DNA of 45,616 nucleotides from an uncultured Corynebacterium sp. (GTDB lineage Bacteria > Actinomycetota > Actinomycetes > Mycobacteriales > Mycobacteriaceae): contig NZ_CALLDG010000019.1 of the NCBI RefSeq assembly GCF_937999985.1, positions 1 through 45,616 on the forward strand. Direction: 5' to 3'. Position 1 is the stretch's first letter. Each line of letters begins with the position of its first letter. Below the pieces are notes generated by a model. It saw nothing but the letters and a program-made list of their open reading frames with translations. It was not told the origin of the DNA and did not search any database. A program made the translations under genes and the position numbers. Shown here piece after piece: positions 7,993-14,331 of the stretch.

Positions 7993-9198
7993 ATGGGCGC
8001 AGGGAAGTCAGCGAAGCAGAGCAAAGCAGTAGCCAAGAAGGCAAAAGCAGCAGCAAGGAAGAAGGGGTGGGAGCGAACTGAACAGCTTCGGCCGGTGATC
8101 GTGGACATCGCCGATCCGCTGTGGAACAACGAGGCCCGCATGGTCGTGGCGGTGACCCGCCGGCCGATGATCATTCACGATGGTACGGAGGAGTTTGAGG
8201 CGAACCTCCTCCGTGAGCTAGATCAGAAAGACGGGTTTACCTGCCAGAACTCGGCGATCGTGCTGAGTGATAGGGAGAGCGAGCTGACCCGCCACAGGCT
8301 GGTGCGGGCGATCCGCGTGGATCAGTTGGAGCCCTCCCTGGATGCCGGCGGGGCGATGGTGTTGGCGGAGATGATCGGATCGAACGACGCCGTGCGCATC
8401 GCGGTGAGCTCCGCGGTGGGTGGTGCGGGATCCAGCCTGTTTGCAGCACAGCTGGCCTATTACATGTCCTGCGAGGGGAGGCCTGCCGTGTTGGTGGACG
8501 CCGACCCGCACTCCTGCGGCCTGGATCTGGTGCTGGGCAAGGAGAGGCTGCCGGGGCTGACCCGCAACCAGATTCCCGCCGATTGCGACTTCGACCAGCT
8601 GCGCAGCCATTTGCTGATGCTGGGCTTCGACAGTGCGGGTGGAAAGAAGTTCAGCGCCGAAGGCGGAGCCGTTCCCGTGATCTACGCCGACCGCTACCCG
8701 ACATTCGGCGCGCACAGCGGCGGCAGGGGACTGGACGTGGGGCAGCTGGCCGGGCTGATGCATGCGGATGACCTGGTGGTGGACTGCGGGCGTAGCCTGC
8801 CTGTGGCCGATAGCGCGAGCGCAGGATGGCAGGAGCAGTGGGGCGAAGGGGAACCCGACGTGCACATTCTGGTAGCACCCCTGACCATCCAGGGAGTGAC
8901 CGCCGCCAGCGCGCTGCGAAACCGAATGCTGGAAAACGACCGAACCAAGCCGCTGATCGTGCTGCGGGAAGTCCCCGGCGCCTCCACCTCCGTGGCCGTC
9001 GCCGCGATGATGATGGACGAGGTTCCCGTAACGGTGATTCGCCACGACGACCAGTGCACCCCCGCCCTTGACCGAGGCGAGGCCGAGTACTGGATTGAAA
9101 GCTCGCTGAAGCACGACCGCGTCCGCGGGCCGGTGCGCGAGGTGTGGGAGAAGATCCAGCACATTGTCGGCAACTGCGCGCTACCAATCGCGAGCTAG
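7993..9198 (+). CDS. Ssd/TadZ-like MinD-family protein of the Tad pilus locus
   Basis: A 401-residue MinD/CpaE-type protein. A Lys/Ala-rich basic N-terminus (1-24) precedes a receiver-like domain (about 33-130) and a MinD fold. The nucleotide loop is degenerate: GGAGSSL at 143-149 lacks both lysines of the deviant Walker A motif, although the following strand VLVDAD (167-171) is kept. TadZ/CpaE proteins position the Tad pilus at the cell pole, and the mycobacterial relative Rv3660c is called Ssd because overexpression affects septation. It is followed 27 bases later by tadA. The ATG at 7993 has no strong ribosome-binding site. Family confident; whether it binds ATP is doubtful. Confidence 0.85.
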   Translation: MGAGKSAKQSKAVAKKAKAAARKKGWERTEQLRPVIVDIADPLWNNEARMVVAVTRRPMIIHDGTEEFEANLLRELDQKDGFTCQNSAIVLSDRESELTRHRLVRAIRVDQLEPSLDAGGAMVLAEMIGSNDAVRIAVSSAVGGAGSSLFAAQLAYYMSCEGRPAVLVDADPHSCGLDLVLGKERLPGLTRNQIPADCDFDQLRSHLLMLGFDSAGGKKFSAEGGAVPVIYADRYPTFGAHSGGRGLDVGQLAGLMHADDLVVDCGRSLPVADSASAGWQEQWGEGEPDVHILVAPLTIQGVTAASALRNRMLENDRTKPLIVLREVPGASTSVAVAAMMMDEVPVTVIRHDDQCTPALDRGEAEYWIESSLKHDRVRGPVREVWEKIQHIVGNCALPIAS

Positions 9199-9225
9199 GG
9201 GATAACAGGGACGGGGGAGACGCAG

Positions 9226-10401
9226 GTGGCGTCACTAAGAAGGAAGAACAAGAACAGCCAGCCGGAACCAGAGCGCGGGCTGCTGGCGATCGTGCGCGAC
9301 GACCTGGCCGAACAGGGGATTAGTAGGCCGGACGAGCACGACCTTTCGCGCAGCCTGCACCTGATCGGGAAGGCGAGTGTAGAGAACGTGCGGACTCTGC
9401 AGCGAGAGTTCAGTGGGCTGGGGCCGCTTGCCGGACCGCTACAGGATTCGCAGGTGACGGACGTGGTGCTCAACGGGGATGGCAGCGTGTGGGCGGATCG
9501 GGGCGAGGGCATGCAGCCCATAGACGGGGTGCAGATCGGCGCGGAGGCGGCGCGCGACCTGGCGGTGCGGATGGCGACGCTGTGCGGGGAGCGGCTAGAC
9601 GAGGCCCGGCCCTTTGCCGACGGGGTGCTGCGCCAGCTGCCTCCGGACGTACCGGCGCAGGCGATCCGCGTGCATACGCTGCTGGCTCCACCGGCGGCGG
9701 GCGGAAGTTGCATTAGCCTGCGCGCGATTAGGGGGCAGAAGAACTCCCTAGATGCGCTGGTGCAGGGTGGCCTGGCAAGCGAGGAGATGGCAGGCGTGCT
9801 GCGGCGGATCGTGCGGGCGCGGCGGAACATCCTCATTAGCGGCGGAACGGGTGCGGGGAAGACAACCCTGCTCGCCGCGTTGCTGGCAGAGGTGGCCTAC
9901 GACCAGCGGCTGCTCGTGGTGGAGGACACCCCGGAGCTGCTGATCGACCATCCGCACGTCGTGGCGCTGGCTACCCGCGAGGGCAATGCGGAGGGGGCGG
10001 GTGCAATCTCCATGACGGCGCTGGTGAAGCAGAGCCTGCGCATGCGCCCCGACCGCATCGTGGTGGGCGAGATCCGCGGCCCCGAAGTGGCGGATCTGTT
10101 GGTTGCCCTGAACACCGGGCATGCGGGCAGTGCGGGCACCATCCACGCGAACGACCCGGCCAGTGTGCCAGGGCGGCTGGAGGCGTTGGGCGCGATGGCT
10201 GGGCTGGATCGGATTGCACTGACTCGCCAGGTAATCGACGGAATAGATGTTGTGTTGCATGTTTCCCGCACGGAGCAGGGGCGACGGCTGACGCACATCG
10301 GGCGGCTAGTCGGCGACGAGCGGGCGCGCATCGAGGCGCTGTGGCACTGGCGCGACGGCGCCCGTGAGGGATTCGAGGAGTTCTGCGATGAGCTGGGCTG
10401 A
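9226..10401 (+). CDS. tadA: TadA/CpaF-type secretion ATPase
   Basis: A 391-residue type II/IV secretion ATPase powering assembly of Flp-type pili at the inner membrane. The Walker A loop GGTGAGKT is at 206-213, the Walker B region RIVVGEIRG at 278-285 with catalytic Glu 282, and the His box GTIHAND near 304-310. The start codon is GTG at 9226, preceded by a purine-rich GGGGGAG. The dispersed GGCGTCA element overlaps the first codons, encoding the run MASLRRKNKN. It belongs to the ssd-tad operon and is followed 15 bases later by the tadBC gene. Confidence 0.93.
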   Translation: MASLRRKNKNSQPEPERGLLAIVRDDLAEQGISRPDEHDLSRSLHLIGKASVENVRTLQREFSGLGPLAGPLQDSQVTDVVLNGDGSVWADRGEGMQPIDGVQIGAEAARDLAVRMATLCGERLDEARPFADGVLRQLPPDVPAQAIRVHTLLAPPAAGGSCISLRAIRGQKNSLDALVQGGLASEEMAGVLRRIVRARRNILISGGTGAGKTTLLAALLAEVAYDQRLLVVEDTPELLIDHPHVVALATREGNAEGAGAISMTALVKQSLRMRPDRIVVGEIRGPEVADLLVALNTGHAGSAGTIHANDPASVPGRLEALGAMAGLDRIALTRQVIDGIDVVLHVSRTEQGRRLTHIGRLVGDERARIEALWHWRDGAREGFEEFCDELG

Positions 10402-10416
10402 TGGGAGGGGCGAAGG

Positions 10417-11541
10417 ATGATTCCGGTACTCGCGGTGGTGGCCGCCGCGCTGATGGTGGCCTTCACCCTCAAGATTGTGGTCGGGCGGATGATGAAAATC
10501 CGCCGACAGATGAAAACCTTGGCCGAGGTGCGCGATGTTGTGGATGCCATCGCCCGCGAAGTGGCCGCAGGTGCCCGACCATTGGAGGCTGTCGAACACG
10601 CGGCTGAGGGGTTGAAACCCGAGGCGCTGCGCCACGAGCTGGACGTTGCCTGCGTGAAGGTGCGCCTGGGCGCCGCGCCGGGTGCAGGGGCTGCTGGTGC
10701 CGCACCGGGCAGTGACGCCCCGAGCTTCCTTGACCACCTATTCCATATCTGGGGCATTTCCCACCGCCACGGCGTGGGGTTGTCAGCGCTGGCACGGGCA
10801 CACGTGACCGACATTGATGCGCAGCTGGCGCACATCTCCAAGTCGACCTCCGCGACGGCGGGCGCGCGGCTAACGGTCACGGTGCTGCTGGCACTGCCGG
10901 TTGGCGCGGTGGCGTTGGGGCAGAGCAGCGGGCTGGGCACGCTGACTTTCCTGCTTACGAATGTGCTGGGAGTACTGCTTTTCTTGGCCGGGGTGGGGTT
11001 GGTGTGCGCCGGCACCCTGTGGACGGAGCATCTGAGCGAATCGCTGACCACATCACCGCTGGGCGGAGTGGGTGTGCGCGCCGGACCTGCCGGCTCCACA
11101 CCCATGGGTCCGCTGGACGCGGCCCGTGCCCTCGACGTTTCCGCGGCTGCGCTGCGTGCCGGAAAGGCATTGTTGCCAGCCTGGGACGTGGGGGTGGGGC
11201 AGCTAATCCAGGATGGTGAACACGATGGGGAAGGGGAGCTCGGCCGCGCCATGGCGCTGCTGAACCTCGGTGGGGGAAAAGACGCCTGGCTTACGCTGGC
11301 CGAGCATTCCCTCTTTGGCCCCATCGCCCGCCAAGCGGCGCAGCAGACCCGCGCCGGAACATCGCTTGCCGATGGAATGCATCAACAGGCCGAACACCTC
11401 CGCCGCGTTGCCGCCGACAAGGCAACCGCTGGAGCCGAAAAGGTCTTGATCGCTTTGGCGGCACCACTGACCCTCTGCTTCCTCCCGGCCTTCGTCTTCG
11501 TCGGCTTGATACCGCTGGCCATCGGAATGGCCTCGCTCTAG
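10417..11541 (+). CDS. Fused TadB-TadC inner-membrane platform protein
   Basis: A 374-residue protein containing two GspF-type (T2SSF) units. The first has an N-terminal membrane helix (2-22), a cytoplasmic part with GISHRHGVGLSAL (113-125) and membrane helices at about 150-168 and 175-198, as in TadB. After a Gly/Pro/Thr-rich linker (210-232) the second begins with LDAARALDVSAAALRAG (233-249) and ends in SLADGMHQQAEHLRR (316-330) and paired hydrophobic helices at 342-371, as in TadC. In M. tuberculosis these are two genes, Rv3658c and Rv3657c. The single frame is continuous, with no stop or shift at the join. The platform transmits TadA action to pilin insertion. Confidence 0.82.
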   Translation: MIPVLAVVAAALMVAFTLKIVVGRMMKIRRQMKTLAEVRDVVDAIAREVAAGARPLEAVEHAAEGLKPEALRHELDVACVKVRLGAAPGAGAAGAAPGSDAPSFLDHLFHIWGISHRHGVGLSALARAHVTDIDAQLAHISKSTSATAGARLTVTVLLALPVGAVALGQSSGLGTLTFLLTNVLGVLLFLAGVGLVCAGTLWTEHLSESLTTSPLGGVGVRAGPAGSTPMGPLDAARALDVSAAALRAGKALLPAWDVGVGQLIQDGEHDGEGELGRAMALLNLGGGKDAWLTLAEHSLFGPIARQAAQQTRAGTSLADGMHQQAEHLRRVAADKATAGAEKVLIALAAPLTLCFLPAFVFVGLIPLAIGMASL

Positions 11542-11642
11542 GAGCTATGGGTACCGACGCAGGGGGAAGCCACTCCCGGGGAAAGCAGTTCACAGTGGTT
11601 CACACCGACATCCGACGTCTACCGATCACAACTCACTCAACA

Positions 11643-11667
11643 CGGCGGCGCGCCTTTCGTGCCGCCG
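11643..11667 (+). other. Hairpin just before the prepilin ribosome-binding site
   Basis: CGGCGGC at 11643-11649 pairs with GCCGCCG at 11661-11667, and the strong ribosome-binding site GGGGAAGGA follows at once. It could protect the pilin mRNA 5' end or modulate translation; there is no T-tract, so it is not a simple terminator. Confidence 0.4.
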
Positions 11668-11683
11668 GGGAAGGACACTGACC

Positions 11684-12043
11684 ATGACCACTCCAACCAT
11701 CACCGTTCCAACTACCCTCACTCCAACTACACCCACGTCAACCGCTTTCACGCCGGATGTGGCGCCGGAGCAATTCCAAGCTGCGCCGGTCAAGACGGAT
11801 CCGAGCATTGGAATCTCGGAAGAAACCTATTCTGACCTGTACCCAATCACCCGTTGGTGGAACCAGATTATTGGCGCTATCTATAGTCGATACGCCGATG
11901 AGAGGGGCATGTCCACGGTGGAATACGCATTGGGTTGCGTGGCGGCAGCTGCCCTCGGAGCGCTGCTATACACCGTCGTGACCTCGGACACCGTCGAGCA
12001 GGCACTCAGCGGAATCTTCGATAGGGCGCTGAACACGAAGTAA
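11684..12043 (+). CDS. Flp-type prepilin (DUF4244 family)
   Basis: A 119-residue prepilin. ADERG/MSTVEYALG has the type IV prepilin cut between Gly 75 and Met 76, with glutamate at position +5 (Glu 80) and a hydrophobic helix to about 101. The mature pilin would be only 44 residues. DUF4244 proteins occupy this place in actinobacterial Tad loci (Rv3656c). The leader is unusual: 75 residues, the first 25 mostly Thr and Pro, then an acidic and aromatic stretch. The ATG at 11684 has a very good ribosome-binding site, so the long leader is not an annotation error. A strong RNA structure follows the gene, consistent with higher pilin expression than that of the downstream genes. Confidence 0.85.
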   Translation: MTTPTITVPTTLTPTTPTSTAFTPDVAPEQFQAAPVKTDPSIGISEETYSDLYPITRWWNQIIGAIYSRYADERGMSTVEYALGCVAAAALGALLYTVVTSDTVEQALSGIFDRALNTK

Positions 12044-12048
12044 CCCGG

Positions 12049-12125
12049 AAGGCTCTTGATTAGCCACGAGCCTTACTCCACGCCCCGCGCGCCTGAACCC
12101 TTCGAGGGGTGGGCGCGTGGGCGTC
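12049..12125 (+). other. Two stem-loops between the prepilin gene and the pseudopilin genes
   Basis: AAGGCTC at 12049-12055 pairs with GAGCCTT at 12068-12074. A longer stem pairs ACGCCC (12080-12085) and the following CGCGC with GCGCG and GGGCGT (12113-12124), with CCC/GGG pairing inside its loop. No T-run follows. The most likely role is partial transcription attenuation or an mRNA 3' barrier that lets the prepilin be made in excess; an alternative is a terminator that separates the units. Confidence 0.5.
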
Positions 12126-12139
12126 ACCCAAAACCACGC

Positions 12140-12167
12140 ACCGCGAACTACACACCGCGAACTACAC
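12140..12167 (+). repeat. Two perfect 14-bp tandem repeats upstream of the first pseudopilin gene
   Basis: ACCGCGAACTACAC occurs at 12140-12153 and again at 12154-12167, directly after the stem-loop region and 25 bases before the ATG at 12192. It may be a slippage duplication or a paired protein-binding site. Confidence 0.75.
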
Positions 12168-12191
12168 AACAATCTTTAACCAGGAACGAAC

Positions 12192-12500
12192 ATGAACACA
12201 GTCGAAGGCGCCATCGTCTTGTCCGCCATAACGCTCGTCGCGGGTGGATCCGCTGCGGGATTGGTCACCATGTCGCAGGCCGCCTCGGCGCAATCGCTGG
12301 CGCGGACCGCAGCCCGAGCCGAAGCGCGCGGCGGCGATGGGGTTGCGCTCGCCAGACAGATTGACGCCACCGCAGCCGTCTCCACCTCCCGCGAAGGTAG
12401 CGCGGAAGCGCCACTTGTGCGGGTGAAAGTCACCAAGGACGGGGCGCTGTTCGACGTTCACGGCGAGGCCGTCACGCTGGTGGAGCCCGACGGGGAATAG
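12192..12500 (+). CDS. TadE-like pseudopilin without a leader peptide
   Basis: A 102-residue protein at the Rv3655c position. It begins MNTVEGAIVLSAITLV: glutamate is residue 5 and is followed by the hydrophobic pilin-type helix, so the protein starts where a processed pseudopilin would start. No Arg/Lys-Gly leader precedes it; an in-frame TAA at 12177-12179 lies only four codons upstream, and AGGAA stands five bases before the ATG, so the start is fixed. Related mycobacterial proteins normally have a short basic leader before this point. The C-terminal half is a small beta-rich, charged domain. It probably acts as a minor pilin or priming subunit; without prepilin-peptidase processing its insertion must differ. 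Confidence 0.72.
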   Translation: MNTVEGAIVLSAITLVAGGSAAGLVTMSQAASAQSLARTAARAEARGGDGVALARQIDATAAVSTSREGSAEAPLVRVKVTKDGALFDVHGEAVTLVEPDGE

Positions 12501-12519
12501 GGAAGGTGGAGACTAGCTC

Positions 12520-12843
12520 ATGAGCACCGTATATGGGGCGATGATCACGCTCGGCATTCTGTCGGTGGTTTCTCTGTTGGCTATCGGCAGCGCCATGCTG
12601 GGCCACAAGGAGCAGGCCAGCACGGCCGCGGACCTGGCCGCGCTATCGGCGGCGATGGCGGTGCAGACGGGCGAGGACGAGCCGTGCGAAACGGCGCGAA
12701 GCATCGCCGACGCCAACGGAGCCGACGTGGAAAGCTGCGAGGTCAATGGCGAGTTCGTGGCGGTGAACGTCACCACCCGCATGGGCTCGAACTCGCGCAT
12801 CCTCCCGCAGAAGGCGCAGGCCACCGCCGGGCCTGCGGGTTAG
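12520..12843 (+). CDS. Rv3654c-type TadE-like protein without a leader peptide
   Basis: A 107-residue protein matching the helicase/secretion-neighbourhood TadE-like group. It starts MSTVYGAMITLGILSVVSLLAIG, an N-terminal hydrophobic helix of pilin type, with tyrosine where pilins have glutamate at +5. An in-frame TAG at 12514-12516 rules out an upstream leader, and GGAAGGTGGAG precedes the ATG. The body includes ASTAADLAALSAA (34-46), the conserved motif of this group, and two cysteines (56 and 73) that could form a disulfide outside the membrane. It is 19 bases after the first pseudopilin gene and ends the Tad operon, facing the convergent lipase gene. Confidence 0.75.
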   Translation: MSTVYGAMITLGILSVVSLLAIGSAMLGHKEQASTAADLAALSAAMAVQTGEDEPCETARSIADANGADVESCEVNGEFVAVNVTTRMGSNSRILPQKAQATAGPAG

Positions 12844-12915
12844 CCACGCGGGGCACTGCGAGAGGTTGCGGTGCGTTGGGTTGTGGTCCGTCGCGCGAAG
12901 GCGTGCCTGCGCTGG

Positions 12916-14271
12916 CTAAGCGTTACGGAACAGGTCAGCCAAGAACGGGGTGGAGTGCACCTGCGAGGCAGGGACGGTGCCGCCGTGGTCGGTGGGATAC
13001 CAGTGAACCTCCACTCGCTGGTTACGGCTGCGCATATCCCCGATGAACTGATTGATCCACATGTCCGTGTTCAAGATGATGCCGATAGGAGTGGGCACAT
13101 CCATATCCCTCAGACCGTGGCCAACGAAGACCGGCTTGTCGTAGCCCGTCGCAGGAGTTTGCATGAACTCGCGCAGCGCGGGCTCCAGCCCCGGCACCTC
13201 GCGGAGTGGTTTGGAAAACGCCCGCGCGACATTAGTGCCCTTCAGGGCTTCGGAAAGCTCCGGATAACAAGAATCCTCGGCGGCCTTCACCATGCGCTTG
13301 CCCTCGTCGGTCAGGGCGGAATCGACATCGACGTTTGGGTTCGCCTCGCGGAACGCTGCGACAATATACATCGCGTAGGTGTTCAAACCGGCTGGCAGGG
13401 GAACGGGCGGGAAGGTCGGGCTGCCCGCCAATACGATCTCCTCCACATAAGCCGGGGCGCCCGTGGCCACCGTGCCCAGGAAGTTCAGGTTCGCCTGCTG
13501 GCTCCGCTCCGTTGCCCGCAAAGCGACGTGCAGGGCAGCGCCGCCACCCTGGGACTGGCCAATCACCGCCCAGTTGCGGGAAAGCTTCTGGCCACCCTGC
13601 TTCACCGCGGGCAGATCCTGCGCGGCGATCACGGAATCCACCACGTTAGCGGCGGTGGACTTGCCGTTGAGGTAGCTCATCAGCCCCTCGGTGCCCATGC
13701 CCGCATAGTCACTGGCGACGATCGCATAGCCCTGGTTGAGCCAATGGTTCAGATAGTCCTGATCACGCTGGGAGCGCGGATTCATCGACGGGGTGCACTG
13801 ATCCGCCAGCCCCACCGTTCCGTGCGCCCACGCCAGCACCGGCCAGCCACCAGCCGGAGCCTTGCCCTTCGGGAAGAACACCGCACCGGTGGAAGGCGAG
13901 ACCGCCCCGTGCTGGTTGGTCGTCGAGTAGCTAAAGCGAAACTGCTGGCCAGCAGCGGTCAAGCCGACAGCCGGGTCGAGCGGAACCGTGTTCATCAGCG
14001 CCCCCGCCTTAGCCGGAACCGCGCCGATCTTCAGCCCACTATCCACCGGGCTGCCCGCGAAAGGAGCCGGGGTGCGCATCGGCTCGCCCTTGTTGACCAG
14101 CGCGGCAGCGCTCGACTGCGGTCCGGAAGGCGCCGACCCAGACGGCGCTGCGGACTGTGCGGTGGCCACTCCGCCCATCCCGGACAATGCAACCAAGGAC
14201 ATCGTGGCGGCGATGCTCGCCTTGAAACCCCGCCGGAACCCAGTATGATTTTTCCCAGAAAAAGACTTCAT
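12916..14271 (-). CDS. Secreted triacylglycerol lipase (LIP family)
   Basis: A 451-residue exported lipase of the secretory lipase family (PF03583 type). The Sec signal peptide covers about 1-38 with a cut near ATA/QS; a Ser/Pro/Ala-rich spacer follows to about 60. The catalytic serine is Ser 240 in GQSQGG, with Asp 389 or 391 in HGLRDMD and His 429 in PTDHGG. It probably releases fatty acids from host lipids, which suits a species that also carries a large acyl-CoA oxidase. TATACT lies seven bases before the ATG with no ribosome-binding site, pointing to a leaderless mRNA. It is convergent with the Tad operon across about 70 bases with no obvious terminator. Confidence 0.9.
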   Translation of the reverse strand: MKSFSGKNHTGFRRGFKASIAATMSLVALSGMGGVATAQSAAPSGSAPSGPQSSAAALVNKGEPMRTPAPFAGSPVDSGLKIGAVPAKAGALMNTVPLDPAVGLTAAGQQFRFSYSTTNQHGAVSPSTGAVFFPKGKAPAGGWPVLAWAHGTVGLADQCTPSMNPRSQRDQDYLNHWLNQGYAIVASDYAGMGTEGLMSYLNGKSTAANVVDSVIAAQDLPAVKQGGQKLSRNWAVIGQSQGGGAALHVALRATERSQQANLNFLGTVATGAPAYVEEIVLAGSPTFPPVPLPAGLNTYAMYIVAAFREANPNVDVDSALTDEGKRMVKAAEDSCYPELSEALKGTNVARAFSKPLREVPGLEPALREFMQTPATGYDKPVFVGHGLRDMDVPTPIGIILNTDMWINQFIGDMRSRNQRVEVHWYPTDHGGTVPASQVHSTPFLADLFRNA

Positions 14272-14284
14272 GGAGGAAAGTATA
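14272..14284 (-). promoter_or_regulatory. Minus-10 element TATACT for a leaderless lipase transcript
   Basis: On the minus strand TATACT (14284-14279) is separated by seven bases from the lipase ATG at 14271. The bases between are pyrimidine-rich and offer no ribosome-binding site. Confidence 0.5.
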
Positions 14285-14331
14285 TTCTCAGGCGGGTCGA
14301 GATGTGGGCGTCCTCAAGAAAAAACAGTGAA

